Shown: positions 50,098-59,354, counted from the first letter of the stretch. The stretch is 64,000 bases of DNA from 55-13 sp964501275 (GCA_964501275.1 CAZCSP010000011.1:1-64000), one strand, 5' to 3'. A program made the numbers and translations. The notes: generated by a model not told the origin, from the sequence alone.

Positions 50098-50970
50098 ATG
50101 TCGAGTGCGGTTGGATTTGTTGGGTTGGGGACGATGGGGGGGCCGATGGTGGGGCACCTTCTGAAGTTGGGAAGGACGGTGGCTGTTTGGAACCGCACCC
50201 CGGCTAAAACCCAGCCGCTCAAAGACCAAGGGTGCGAAGTCGCCGCTACGTTGGAAGACCTGGCGGCAAGGTGCGGAGTCGTCTTCCTCTGCGTGGGCCG
50301 GACCGAAGATGTGCAGGAGTGTGTGAACGCCATGCTTCCCCACTCCCCGCCCAACGCCCTTTTCATCGACCACTCCACCATCTCTCCCGAGGGCGCGCGG
50401 CAGATTCATGCCGATGCCAATGCCCAAGGCCGACGCTTTATCGACGCGCCGATCACCGGGGGGAGCGTAGGCGCGCAGAATGGGACATTGACCATCTTTT
50501 GCGGAGGAAACGAAGCCGATATCGAGGAGGCGAGGCCACTCCTCAACTGCTATGCCAAGCGGGTCGAACGAGTAGGAGGACCGGGGGCGGGGCAGATGGC
50601 AAAGATGGCCAACCAGATCGCGGTCGGCGGAGCCTTGCTGGCCCTGTGCGAGTCGTTGAGCTTTGCCAAGAAGGCGGGGCTGGATGTCGCCCAGATCAGG
50701 GAGTTGGTGGGCGGTGGCGCGGGGGGAAGCTGGGCCTTTGAGAACTATGGCCCCAAAATCATCAGCCAAGACTGGAGTCCCGGATTCAGCGTCAAGAACC
50801 AGCGGAAGGACTTTGGCTACTGCCTGGAGGCGGCTGACAAGGTGGACGCGGCGTTGCCGGGTACCCAACTCGTCGATCAGTTGCTATCCTTGCTGGAGGA
50901 AGAGGGGCATGGCGAATGGACGACCGCCGCCCTCTATGAGATCATGCTGAGGATGGGCGGCAGGGGGTGA
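50098..50970 (+). CDS. 3-hydroxyisobutyrate dehydrogenase-family oxidoreductase
   Basis: A 290-residue NAD(P)-dependent beta-hydroxyacid dehydrogenase (a GTG 6 bp upstream is an alternative start). The Rossmann motif is VGFVGLGTMGGPMVGHL; the substrate motif is FIDAPITGGSVGAQNGTLTI; the catalytic Lys is in GQMAKMANQI. The family includes 3-hydroxyisobutyrate, tartronate-semialdehyde and GLYR-type succinic semialdehyde enzymes; the substrate is not certain. It overlaps the next ATPase gene by GTGA (50967-50970), so it is in the nucleoside-transport operon. Confidence 0.9.
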   Translation: MSSAVGFVGLGTMGGPMVGHLLKLGRTVAVWNRTPAKTQPLKDQGCEVAATLEDLAARCGVVFLCVGRTEDVQECVNAMLPHSPPNALFIDHSTISPEGARQIHADANAQGRRFIDAPITGGSVGAQNGTLTIFCGGNEADIEEARPLLNCYAKRVERVGGPGAGQMAKMANQIAVGGALLALCESLSFAKKAGLDVAQIRELVGGGAGGSWAFENYGPKIISQDWSPGFSVKNQRKDFGYCLEAADKVDAALPGTQLVDQLLSLLEEEGHGEWTTAALYEIMLRMGGRG

Positions 50971-52463
50971 GCTACGCGGTCGAAATGACGGGCATCTCCA
51001 AGCGGTTTGGGGATGTCGTCGCGCTGGATGCGGTCGATCTGCATGTCGAGCAGGGGACCATCCATGCGGTGGTCGGGGAGAACGGGGCGGGCAAGACAAC
51101 CCTGATGAAAGCCCTCTACGGAGCCCTGCACCCCGACTCGGGAACCATCGCTATCGACGGCCAACTTGTAACACTCCGAAGTTCGGCCCAAGCCATTGAG
51201 AAAGGCGTCGGGATGGTGAGCCAGCACTATGGCATCATCCCCGACCTCGATTGCCTCCAAAACCTGATCCTCGGGGCGGAGGGCGGACCTTGGCTGGATT
51301 TGGCAAAAGCTGAAGATCGCGCGGAGAAACTTGCCCAAAAGATGGGGTTCTCCTTCGATTGGCATCGCAACGCCGCCGAACTCAGCCCCGCCGGAGCGCA
51401 GAAGCTGGAAATCCTAAAGCTCCTCTGGCGGAACTCGCGCGTCATGATCCTGGACGAGCCGACCGCTATGCTCTCTCCCGCTGACGGCGAGGCCCTATTT
51501 CAGAGTCTTCGTCAACTTGTGGGCGAGGGCAATACTGTGATTCTCGTCACCCACCGCCTGCCCGAGGTCTTTGGCCACTGCTCCCGCGTGACGGTCCTGC
51601 GGGGCGGGAAGCGGGTGGCGGAGAAGGCCGTCTCTGAAACCAATCCCACCGAACTTGCCGAACTGATTGTAGGCAAGCGGCTGGAAGCGCCCTCCGTCCA
51701 CACTCCCGCACTGGGCGACCCGGTGCTGGAGGTCTCGAACTTGGAAGTGAAGGGCTACCGGGGGGACTTGGCGGTCAAGAACCTGAGCCTCTCGCTGAAG
51801 GCGGGCGAGGTGGTGGGGATTGCGGGGGTGGATGGAAGCGGACAGCGGGAACTGTTCCACGCCCTCTTGGGAACCAGCCCGATTCAGGGCGGCAACATCC
51901 ACTTATTGGGCAAGGATGCGACTCGGCTGAGCGGCTGGCAGAGGCTGGAGGCAGGAATGCGTGCCATCCCCGAGGACCGCCACGCCGAGGCGGTGGTGGA
52001 AGAGTGGTCTCTGGATGAAAATGCGGCGCTGGGCCTCCAGAGGATGGAGCCCTTTGCCATTGGGCGATTTGTCCAAGAATCCAAACGGAAAGACGCCGCC
52101 ATCGCCATTGCCGAGCGGTTTCACACGCGCCACGGCGGCATCCACCAACCGATATCCAGCCTCAGCGGCGGCAACCAGCAAAGGTTCGTAGCGGCAAGGG
52201 CGTTGTTCGGAGAACCCAAGCTGATCCTCGCTTTCCAACCCGCTAGAGGCCTCGACTTGGCGGCGACTCGCGACGTCTACGAAGGCATCCGGGCCGAGGC
52301 CGACAAAGGAGCCGCCGCCCTGGTGGTGAGCTACGACCTGGATGAACTTTTGGAGCACTGCGACCGGATCGTGGTGATGAATCGGGGCGAGCTTTTTGAA
52401 CCGGGGCCGGGCGACGAGAAGGACGGCGACGTGATCGGGCGGCTGATGGTGGGGGCGACTTGA
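50967..52463 (+). CDS. Nucleoside/sugar ABC transporter ATP-binding protein (two-domain, NupO/YufO type)
   Basis: A 498-residue tandem ATPase starting at GTG. Domain 1 has Walker A GENGAGKTTLMK, an altered signature (LSPAGAQKLEI) and Walker B MILDEPTAMLSP. Domain 2 has the degenerate P-loop GVDGSGQREL, signature LSGGNQQRFVAARAL and an unusual Walker B LILAFQPARGLD. This asymmetry is typical of the RbsA/BmpA-type importers. It works with the two permeases after it. No binding lipoprotein is present, which suggests it is elsewhere. Confidence 0.92.
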   Translation: MSYAVEMTGISKRFGDVVALDAVDLHVEQGTIHAVVGENGAGKTTLMKALYGALHPDSGTIAIDGQLVTLRSSAQAIEKGVGMVSQHYGIIPDLDCLQNLILGAEGGPWLDLAKAEDRAEKLAQKMGFSFDWHRNAAELSPAGAQKLEILKLLWRNSRVMILDEPTAMLSPADGEALFQSLRQLVGEGNTVILVTHRLPEVFGHCSRVTVLRGGKRVAEKAVSETNPTELAELIVGKRLEAPSVHTPALGDPVLEVSNLEVKGYRGDLAVKNLSLSLKAGEVVGIAGVDGSGQRELFHALLGTSPIQGGNIHLLGKDATRLSGWQRLEAGMRAIPEDRHAEAVVEEWSLDENAALGLQRMEPFAIGRFVQESKRKDAAIAIAERFHTRHGGIHQPISSLSGGNQQRFVAARALFGEPKLILAFQPARGLDLAATRDVYEGIRAEADKGAAALVVSYDLDELLEHCDRIVVMNRGELFEPGPGDEKDGDVIGRLMVGAT

Positions 52464-53464
52464 AGCGGAACCTGGGAATTGGAGCCCTTTGCCTTGGTGG
52501 GCTGGCGTTGCTGTGGGTGGCTATCCTGGCGACCGGAGCCCAGCCTATGGAAGCGATTCAGGCATTGCTGAAAGGGAGCTTGGGATCGCCGGCGGCGATC
52601 TCGGGGACCCTGCGCGAGACCACGCCTCTGCTCATTGCGGGAATCGCCGTTTACTTGGCGCTAAGGGCGGGGCTTTTCAATATCGGAGTAGAGGGCCAGT
52701 TCACGGTGGGGGCCTGTGCGGCGGCGGCGGTGGCTCTGCGGTTTCCCGGTGCGGTCGGGATGTTCCTGGGATGCGGGGCCGGGATGCTGGCGGGGGCGTT
52801 GTGGGCCTATCCGGCGGGGTGGATCAAGGCGTATCGGGGCGGGCACGAGGTGATCACCACGATCATGCTCAACAACGTCGCCGCCTTCCTGACCACGGCC
52901 CTGGTCGCCGGACCGCTCAAGGACCCCTCCCAGGAGAGCACCACCACCGCCAACATCGCCGACGCCACCAAGCTCTCCCACCTTTACCACAGCGGCCCCT
53001 GGACCATCAACTCCGGCCTGCTACTTGGGGTGCTCGGGGCGATTGCTTTGGGATGGTGGCTTCGGAAGACGGTGTCGGGATATGAGCTTCGGGCGGTCGG
53101 CGCAAACCCGACGGCCGCCGCCACCGCCGGGATCGACGCCAAGCGGGTGATGCTTAGGGCGATGACGGCATCGGGAGCCATCGGAGGCTTGGCGGGGGCG
53201 ATCCAGGTTTTGGCATTCCAGCATCGGTTCTACGCAGGCTTCTCCTCGGGCTATGGGTTCGATGCGTTGGGGGTTGCGCTCTTGGCCGGTCCCGCCGCCA
53301 TCGGCCTCCTCCCCGGCGCGTTCCTCTTCGGCATCCTCGCCAAGGGCAGCACCCAACTCCAACTCCTCGGCATCCCCAAGGGGATCACCGGTGTAGTTCT
53401 GGCCATCCTGGTCGTCATCGCGGCGGCTATACGGTATCGCAAGGCGAAGGCGGTGGAGAGTTGA
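52460..53464 (+). CDS. Nucleoside ABC transporter permease (NupP/YufP type)
   Basis: A 334-residue BPD_transp_2 permease with a TTG start overlapping the ATPase stop (TTGA). It has 8-10 helices, the ARAGLFNIGVEGQF-like LALRAGLFNIGVEGQFTVGA, and HEVITTIMLNNVAAFL. LRAVGANPTAAATAGI is the cytoplasmic coupling segment. It forms the channel with the second permease. Confidence 0.92.
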   Translation: MKRNLGIGALCLGGLALLWVAILATGAQPMEAIQALLKGSLGSPAAISGTLRETTPLLIAGIAVYLALRAGLFNIGVEGQFTVGACAAAAVALRFPGAVGMFLGCGAGMLAGALWAYPAGWIKAYRGGHEVITTIMLNNVAAFLTTALVAGPLKDPSQESTTTANIADATKLSHLYHSGPWTINSGLLLGVLGAIALGWWLRKTVSGYELRAVGANPTAAATAGIDAKRVMLRAMTASGAIGGLAGAIQVLAFQHRFYAGFSSGYGFDALGVALLAGPAAIGLLPGAFLFGILAKGSTQLQLLGIPKGITGVVLAILVVIAAAIRYRKAKAVES

Positions 53465-53548
53465 GGAAATTGCTGGATTGCTGGATTGCTGAATTGCTGG
53501 AATCTCGGATAGTAGATTGGGGATTGCGGAATCGTGGGATCAGTAATC

Positions 53549-53678
53549 CTAGCCCCCTTGAGGGGGTTGGGGGTGGCGTACAGTTCTCCGCCTGTAACAT
53601 CCGATCCACCTTGGTTTGCGCTTCTTCGATACAAATGGAGAACCTGGCCACACCCCCAACCCCCTCAAGGGGGCTAGA
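53549..53678. repeat. 130-bp element with perfect 27-bp inverted ends
   Basis: CTAGCCCCCTTGAGGGGGTT continues to 53575 and is exactly inverted at 53652-53678. It sits between the two permease genes of one operon. On either side are ATTGCTGGATTGCTGG-type words (53468-53490) and ATTCAAGCATTCAAGC (53713-53730). Confidence 0.9.
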
Positions 53679-53756
53679 ATCGCGACTTGTACAAGTTTCC
53701 AAAAATAATCTAGCATTCAAGCATTCAAGCAATCCAGCAATCCCAGGAGGTCTCTC

Positions 53757-54644
53757 ATGGTTCTCATAACCATCCTCCTCAGCACCCTCTCCCTGGCCAC
53801 GCCCTTCATTCTGGCAGCACTTGGCGGCCTTACCAGTGAGCGGAGCGGAATCATTAACCTTGGGTTGGAGGGGAAGATGTTGATTTCGGCTTGTGTGACC
53901 GGAGTTGCGGCGGGAGCTTTTCAGAATGCCTATCTGGGGGTGGCATTTGGGGTGGGGGCGGCGATTCTGTTCTCCCTTCTCCACTGGCTCCTGACCCAGA
54001 AATTCGCCATCGACCACATCATCAGCGGCATGGCGATCAACCTGATGGCGATTGGCGGGAGCGGCTACCTTTATGGAGCCTTTGCCAATAAGCAGAGCGA
54101 CGGCGGCATCCCGATCTTGCCGACGCTGGTGGTCGATCTGGGCAGTGCGGGCAAGTTCACGGTTTCGATCTACATGGTCCTTGCGTTTGTCCTTCCGCTG
54201 CTGGTTTTTTGGTATCTCCGACGAACCCGGGCGGGGCTTCGGCTGCAGGCGGTCGGCAACGATCCCGACAAGGCTCGCCTGATGGGCATCCGACCTTTAC
54301 GCGTGCGGCTTGTCGCGCTGATTGCGACCGGCGTCTTCACGGGGCTGGGCGGAGCGTTCATCATCAGCAACGTCGGCCGGTTCACCGACAACATGACCGC
54401 AGGTCGAGGCTACATCGCCCTCGCGGCCCTGATCCTCGGCGGTTGGCGTCCGATCCCCACCTTCCTGGCCTGCATCGGGTTTGCGCTGTTCGAGGCGATC
54501 CAGATGCAACTCCAGGGCACCGAACTCATGGGAGCCCGAATCCCCTCCGAAGCCTGGCAAGCCCTCCCCTACGTCGTCACCGTCATCGCCCTCGCCGGCT
54601 TCCTTGGCAAAAGCCGCGCACCGCAGGGTTTGGGGAGGGGGTAG
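53757..54644 (+). CDS. Nucleoside ABC transporter permease (NupQ/YufQ type)
   Basis: A 295-residue permease with the family mark LTSERSGIINLGLEGKMLIS. Further motifs are FAIDHIISGMAINLMAIGGS and LRLQAVGNDPDKARLMGI, then GLGGAFIISNVGRFTDNMTA. An AGGAGG site lies before the ATG. It completes the transporter with the gene at 52460, despite the 292-bp repeat-bearing spacer. Confidence 0.92.
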   Translation: MVLITILLSTLSLATPFILAALGGLTSERSGIINLGLEGKMLISACVTGVAAGAFQNAYLGVAFGVGAAILFSLLHWLLTQKFAIDHIISGMAINLMAIGGSGYLYGAFANKQSDGGIPILPTLVVDLGSAGKFTVSIYMVLAFVLPLLVFWYLRRTRAGLRLQAVGNDPDKARLMGIRPLRVRLVALIATGVFTGLGGAFIISNVGRFTDNMTAGRGYIALAALILGGWRPIPTFLACIGFALFEAIQMQLQGTELMGARIPSEAWQALPYVVTVIALAGFLGKSRAPQGLGRG

Positions 54645-54645
54645 G

Positions 54646-54705
54646 TGTGGCTTGTGGCTTGTGGCTTGTGGCTTGTGGCTTGTGGCTTGTGGCTTGTGGC
54701 TTGTG
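54646..54705. repeat. TGTGGCT heptamer tandem repeat
   Basis: Eight full perfect copies of TGTGGCT and a partial ninth directly after the permease stop codon. Copy number is likely to vary. A related CTTGTGGACTGTGGACTGTG tract lies in nrdJ near 37370. Confidence 0.95.
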
Positions 54706-54775
54706 CATGGAATGACCTTACCGATCTAAAGGCACATCACATACCACAGGCCACATCTCGGGGTACCTTCAATAA

Positions 54776-55459
54776 ATGCTCGCCTCTGTTGCCTACCTCA
54801 CAATGCTCCAAGCCAAGCCGGCCAAACTGGCTCCGGCGGTGTTTGCCGATGACAGTACCCGGCGGATTGTGAACCTTAGCCGGAGGGCCTTCGACAATCT
54901 GAAATCGGCGAAAGTGACGATCAGCGTGGATGGAGATTCAAAACGATACTCCTTCTCGGGCGGGCGGATTGCGGGGCACCAGAAGGGGGCCCAATGGGCT
55001 TGGGGAAACAAGAGACTGAACCTCGTCTGCAACAAGGGCTTTTTCCGAGGAACGATGGGCGCCTATGGAGTCAATGCCTGGTTGACCTCGGTGGGAGCCC
55101 GCCCCGAGGTTCTTCCCATCCAACTGGCTATGAAGCAAAATCCGGTGGAGGTACTGGTCGTTCCGGGCTCACGAGTTCGCCGGGCGGGAACGATGGCCCT
55201 GGGCGGAGTCGCGGTGGACCTGATCGAGGTTAAGTCCGACCGCCTGCGCGTCACCATGGCCATCCGCCAGGACAACCGCCTCTTCGCCGACCTGACGGCG
55301 GTCAATGTGGACAAGGACGGCCGGGTCCTCTTCCAATCTTCCCGCACCTTCCAGTGGTCCCTGGTGAATCAGGCTATTCCCTCCACCGACTTTTCGGTTG
55401 CGGCGGGAAAGACGCCGAAGCCAATCAAGGTGTTGGAAGCTAACCCCAGAAACACCTGA
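54776..55459 (+). CDS. LolA-like exported protein
   Basis: A 227-residue protein with a weak hydrophobic start (MLASVAYLTMLQ). The body fits the LolA/DUF2092 half-barrel: AFDNLKSAKVTISVDGDSKR, YSFSGGRIAGHQKGAQWAWG, LRVTMAIRQDNRLFADLTAV and FQSSRTFQWSLVNQAIPSTD. Such proteins carry lipoproteins or other lipids through the periplasm. The exact role is not known. Confidence 0.7.
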   Translation: MLASVAYLTMLQAKPAKLAPAVFADDSTRRIVNLSRRAFDNLKSAKVTISVDGDSKRYSFSGGRIAGHQKGAQWAWGNKRLNLVCNKGFFRGTMGAYGVNAWLTSVGARPEVLPIQLAMKQNPVEVLVVPGSRVRRAGTMALGGVAVDLIEVKSDRLRVTMAIRQDNRLFADLTAVNVDKDGRVLFQSSRTFQWSLVNQAIPSTDFSVAAGKTPKPIKVLEANPRNT

Positions 55460-55616
55460 TCACGTCCTCAGGCTCGGAGTAGCCCTTCGGTGGTTGGCTG
55501 TGGCCCCCGCCGGCTTCACAAATAGCCCCTGAAGACACTGAGAACCACAGTAGGGAAAGGGCCAACCCGAGACATAACGTCTGCGAACAATTTGAAGGTG
55601 TTACGGGTGACCCATG

Positions 55617-56240
55617 CTAGAACTCACTCCCCGTCAAGGTGAGCAGGCCAACCCTTTCTGCGCCTTTCTCAAGCAGCGCGAGGGCGCATTGCTCGGATGT
55701 GTGGCCACTTGTGCGCACGTCGTCGATAAGCAAGATGGACAGATCCCGGACCTCTGGCGATGCGGCAAAAGCCCCAACCAAGTTGGTCATGCGCTCTTCC
55801 CGTGACAGTTTCACCTGGGGCTTCGTCGCCCTGATCCGTTGCAGAAGAGCCGGCTTCACCCGGTCCTGCGGCAATTTGGAAGCAAGCGCTTCAGCCTGGT
55901 TGAACCCTCGCCACACCCGCCTCTTCCAATGGATGGGAATCGGGACGATGACGTCGTAGTCGTGCAGTTCAAAACGCTCATATCCATCCAGAAGCAACTC
56001 GGCGAGCGGGTCGATCAAGGGCGTGATGCGGGTGTATTTGAGCCGCCGGACCGCCTGCGCCGCTCGTGACTCATATTTGTAGAGAGCCGCCGCTTCTATT
56101 ACCGGCCCATCGAGCCCCTTCATCTGGTTGTCCTGAGGCTGAAACTCAGCCAGGCAGATCACACAGATCGCTCGAGGCCCAAACCGACCGCAAAGCCCGC
56201 ACTTGGGAGGATAAATCCAGTCCAACGCCTTTGCGAGCAT
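55617..56240 (-). CDS. ComF family phosphoribosyltransferase-like protein
   Basis: A 207-residue protein. An N-terminal zinc site (CGLCGRFGPRAICVICL) is followed by the PRTase fold: VPIPIHWKRRVWRGFNQAEA, KLSREERMTNLVGAF and the PRPP loop ILLIDDVRTSGHT. ComF is needed for DNA uptake in naturally competent bacteria, where it binds a helicase (ComFA); GntX is a related protein in others. It lies 103 bp after the luxR-type gene and a terminator separates them. Confidence 0.92.
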   Translation of the reverse strand: MLAKALDWIYPPKCGLCGRFGPRAICVICLAEFQPQDNQMKGLDGPVIEAAALYKYESRAAQAVRRLKYTRITPLIDPLAELLLDGYERFELHDYDVIVPIPIHWKRRVWRGFNQAEALASKLPQDRVKPALLQRIRATKPQVKLSREERMTNLVGAFAASPEVRDLSILLIDDVRTSGHTSEQCALALLEKGAERVGLLTLTGSEF

Positions 56241-56280
56241 GGTGGGGATGATACGCTATGACCAGGCTGGAACCAAAGTC

Positions 56281-56320
56281 AAAAAGCGAAAAGGCCCCGC
56301 CGACTTACGTCGGCGAGGCC
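56281..56320 (-). terminator. Intrinsic terminator after the LuxR-type gene
   Basis: On the minus strand GGCCTCGCCGAC pairs with GTCGGCGGGGCC (one mismatch) around GTAA and is followed by TTTTCGCTTTTT. Confidence 0.9.
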
Positions 56321-56343
56321 AAATCTGTCTGAGCTCGAAAACC

Positions 56344-56619
56344 TTACGCGTCGCCCCGTGTGTGGCCGAATGTCGGCTCAAACGGGATCAGACCCAAGCG
56401 CGTTGCCGCACGGAAGGCCTGGACACGATTGTTCACTTGCAATTTATCGTAAATATTAGCGAGATGAAAGTCGACCGTTCGTTTCGACACGTACAGAGTA
56501 TCAGCCGCTTCCTTGCTGCTGTGACCCTGCGCAATCAGACTCAACACCTCAATTTCTCTTTTCGTCAGCCGCACGGCCCTGCTGGAACCGTCCGATCTCG
56601 ACGTGGTTGGCATTGGCAT
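56344..56619 (-). CDS. LuxR-type DNA-binding protein, HTH only
   Basis: A 91-residue protein consisting almost only of a GerE/LuxR helix-turn-helix: LTKREIEVLSLIAQGHSSKE, AADTLYVSKRTVDFHLANIY and DKLQVNNRVQAFRAATRLGL. No receiver or sensor domain is present. ATG at 56619 was chosen (site GAGGGG); longer in-frame starts at 56679 or 56748 are possible but have no conserved sequence. The 416-bp upstream spacer (56620-57035) has a TATAAT at about 56870 on this strand and a degenerate CTAGCCACCTTGAGGAGG copy of the 53549 element end, but no gene. Confidence 0.85.
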   Translation of the reverse strand: MPMPTTSRSDGSSRAVRLTKREIEVLSLIAQGHSSKEAADTLYVSKRTVDFHLANIYDKLQVNNRVQAFRAATRLGLIPFEPTFGHTRGDA

Positions 56620-57035
56620 TAACCCACCCCTCACTTTATTTCTAACCGCCTGTATAGCTCTTTCCACACAGCCCGGCATTTTTGAGATGGTCTGGAAGAA
56701 ATCGCACGCAATCGTGATAGTTTCCCAAACCCTATGAGGCCCCGCCAATCTTGCTCAACAGCAATCGAACTCCCCCGGAATAGATCGGAGCTAGGACACA
56801 TACTCTCTTTGTCGCAAAAACGCAGATAATGTTCGCCGGCAACTCTACTTACCTGGCGACACCTCCATTATATACCGGATTTGGAGCAGAGGGCTGAAGG
56901 GAATCGAGGGAATCCGCTGAGAAAGAGGGAAGGAGGAACCTTGCCAGGCTCGTGATCCTAGCCACCTTGAGGAGGTTGGGATCGCCTTTTCTACAAGCCT
57001 CTTCCAGCAAGCCAAGTAAGCAATCCCTTCTTCCC

Positions 57036-58187
57036 TCATTCCCTATCCCCTTCCAAACACCTAGCCCCATCTACTGACCGGCACACCATCAGCGAGCCTT
57101 CTATATGAGTACGAGCGAGATAGGCTCGGGTTGCGCCTTTTGTGAACGAATCCAACCCATCTCGGCTCACCAAGGCGACACAGGCTCCGCCAAATCCGGC
57201 CCCAGTCATCCTGGCCCCCACGCACTCCGGCTGGCTCCAACAGCTTTCGGCCATCGCGTCCAGCTCGGCGCAGCTCACCTCATAGTCGTCTCGCAGGCTG
57301 ATATGGCTGGCACGCATCAGCTCTCCTATCTTTTGGCGGTCTTGCCGTTCAAGGGCTTGGCGGAAGACGAGACTGCGCTCGTCCTCAGTGATCACATGGC
57401 GAGCCCGCCGCCAGACGATCTCCGGCATCCGATCCCGATGGGCCGAAAGATCCTCTAGCGATGCGTCCCGCAAGGACCCGACACCTAGAATTCCCGCCGC
57501 CTCCTCGCACTGGGAGCGCCGTTCGTTGTAAGCCGAGTCGGTTAGGGCGCGGGGCTTCTTGGTGTCGCAGATGACGATCAGGAGGTCGGCGGGGATGGGC
57601 GCGTACTGGATATCGAGCGACCGGGTGTCCAAGAACATCGCATGGCCCTCCCGCCCCATGGCGCTCGCCATCTGGTCCATGATCCCGCAGTTCACGCCCA
57701 CGAATTCGTTCTCGCACCTCTGCGCCAGCTTCGCCATCGTCTTGTTGTCGATCCCCAGCTTGGCTGCCCGATTCCAAGTCACCCCAAACGCCATCTCGAT
57801 GGCCGCGCTGCTGCTGACTCCGCTCCCCATCGGGACGGTACTGGACACCACCGCCTCCAAGTTGGGCATCGGCCGGCCCGTGTGTTCGCGCAGGACCCAG
57901 GCCATCCCCGCCGCATAGGCCGCCCAACCCTCGACCTGTCCTGGCTCCACCGTCGCTGCGTCGAACGAATCGCCCTCGCCAGTCTGCTCGGAAAAGAGAG
58001 TGGTCGACCCCTGGGATACACGGGCGGCCACCATGACCTCCTTATCGATCGCGGCGGGAAAGACGAAGCCGTCGTTGTAGTCCGTATGCTCCCCAATCAG
58101 GTTCACGCGTCCAGGGGCGACGGCGAGGATTTCGGGGGCGGATTGGGTTCGAGACTGGAACAGATGGGCAAGAGCTTGCGGATTCAC
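57036..58187 (-). CDS. galK: Galactokinase
   Basis: A 383-residue GHMP kinase. GRVNLIGEHTDYNDGFVFP is the galactokinase signature. The ATP loop is VPMGSGVSSSAAIEMAF and the C-terminal motif ARMTGAGFGGACVALV. It phosphorylates galactose to galactose-1-phosphate, the first Leloir step. GTG at 58187 is preferred: AAGGGG lies just upstream, and it aligns with the family start. galT and galE are not next to it. Confidence 0.94.
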   Translation of the reverse strand: MNPQALAHLFQSRTQSAPEILAVAPGRVNLIGEHTDYNDGFVFPAAIDKEVMVAARVSQGSTTLFSEQTGEGDSFDAATVEPGQVEGWAAYAAGMAWVLREHTGRPMPNLEAVVSSTVPMGSGVSSSAAIEMAFGVTWNRAAKLGIDNKTMAKLAQRCENEFVGVNCGIMDQMASAMGREGHAMFLDTRSLDIQYAPIPADLLIVICDTKKPRALTDSAYNERRSQCEEAAGILGVGSLRDASLEDLSAHRDRMPEIVWRRARHVITEDERSLVFRQALERQDRQKIGELMRASHISLRDDYEVSCAELDAMAESCWSQPECVGARMTGAGFGGACVALVSRDGLDSFTKGATRAYLARTHIEGSLMVCRSVDGARCLEGDRE

Positions 58188-58341
58188 GCCCCTTTCATAC
58201 CCCGTTTGAACTCTGGTTTTAAGGCATAACCCGTGCGAATACCAGGTCCTGGCCGGGATTGAGGTGGAAAGTACAGCATGGTTCAGCGGGCGCTCCAACC
58301 AACCGCCCGAGCGTCCGCGAGCCCTTGTTTGGGATTGTTGG

Positions 58342-58370
58342 TTGTCCAATGGGGTGACTTATCCTATACT
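58342..58370 (+). promoter_or_regulatory. Sigma70-type promoter giving a leaderless transcript
   Basis: TTGTCC (58342-58347), 17-bp spacer, TATACT (58365-58370). The ATG starts 7 bases after the -10 box, so the transcript would begin at or next to the start codon. Confidence 0.7.
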
Positions 58371-58377
58371 TTAGGGC

Positions 58378-58783
58378 ATGGAACAGTCAGCCCACCTTAA
58401 GGTTGCCAGAAGGTTTGCCAAAAGCGGTTTGGTCGTTTTTTCGCTAGGTTTATTGTGGGGACTCTTTGGTGATGTAGGGAAACCACTTACCAGTCCCATA
58501 TCAGCCTCTGTATGGGCTCAAGTCATCCTTATCGCGGTCGGCCTGGGTTGCATCCTTCCGGTGCACCGGGTACATCCTTGAATCCAAGGCAAACCTCACC
58601 AAGGCTCTTGTAGTCAGCCTCATCTATTCCCTTGCCGTATGGCTGAGTATCGTCGGGTTGGCTGCGCTTCATAACTCGTCGTTAGTCACATGCTTCTGGT
58701 TCGGCATCACCTGCCAAACTCTGGCAGGGTTTGGTTGGTACATGATTACTGAGATTCCCCGCTTCTTCTCCCCGAACCCTTAG
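58378..58783 (+). pseudogene. Membrane protein gene broken by a one-base frameshift
   Basis: The first frame gives two helices (SGLVVFSLGLLWGLFG, VWAQVILIAVGLGCILP) and stops at 58581 after 67 residues. A second frame continues without a break from about 58570 (YILESKANLTKALVVSLIYS) through two more helices (SLIYSLAVWLSIVGLAAL, FGITCQTLAGFGWYMI) to TAG at 58783. Removing one base in CACCGGGTACATC (about 58567-58579) joins them into a protein of about 134 residues with four helices. Either a recent mutation or a sequencing error. The family is unknown. Confidence 0.75.
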
Positions 58784-58790
58784 CCTCGCT

Positions 58791-59354
58791 CTACTTCAAA
58801 GCCGCTTCAATCGCCTTCACCAAATCCGCATTGTCCGGAGCCGTGCGGGGGTCGAATCGTTTGATGACCTTCCCGTCCTTCCCTACCAGGAACTTGGCGA
58901 AGTTCCACTCGATGTCGTCCTTCGGGCGGTCCGACTGTGAAATCAAGAATTCATAGAGCGGGTCAATGCCGGAGCCCTTGACCACGATCTTCTCGAACAT
59001 CGGGAAGGTCACCTTGTGCTGGGTCGAGCAAAACTCCTTGATCTCCTTATTGGACCCCGGCTCCTGGTTGCCGAACTCATTGGCCGGGAAACCAAGCACC
59101 TCAAACCCCTTGGACTTGTAGGTCGTGTATAGCTTCTGAAGGCCGTCGTACTGGGGGGTCAGGCCACACTTGCTGGCCACATTGACCACCAAAAGCACCT
59201 TGCCCTTGTACTTCTCCAGCTTGACCGGCTTGCCGTCGATATCCTTCTTGGTGAATTCGTAAATAGTGTTGGCGGAAGGTTCCATCTCTGGAGAGACCAT
59301 ACCGCAGGCGAAGACGGCAGCGAGAATGGGAATCGTGAGAGTTTTGAGTTTCAT
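58791..59354 (-). CDS. Secreted glutathione peroxidase (Cys type)
   Basis: A 187-residue GPx with a signal peptide (MKLKTLTIPILAAVFACGM; a lipid-anchored form is possible). The catalytic Cys is in NVASKCGLTPQYDGL. The tetrad Gln is in FPANEFGNQEPG and Trp-Asn in IEWNFAKFLVGKDG. It reduces peroxides, usually with thioredoxin in bacteria. It is convergent with the frameshifted membrane gene. Confidence 0.94.
   Translation of the reverse strand: MKLKTLTIPILAAVFACGMVSPEMEPSANTIYEFTKKDIDGKPVKLEKYKGKVLLVVNVASKCGLTPQYDGLQKLYTTYKSKGFEVLGFPANEFGNQEPGSNKEIKEFCSTQHKVTFPMFEKIVVKGSGIDPLYEFLISQSDRPKDDIEWNFAKFLVGKDGKVIKRFDPRTAPDNADLVKAIEAALK

Noticed and set aside
54646..54705. CRISPR array
   Set aside because: The repeat is a 7-bp tandem unit without spacers. 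No direct-repeat/spacer pattern or cas gene was found anywhere in the window.
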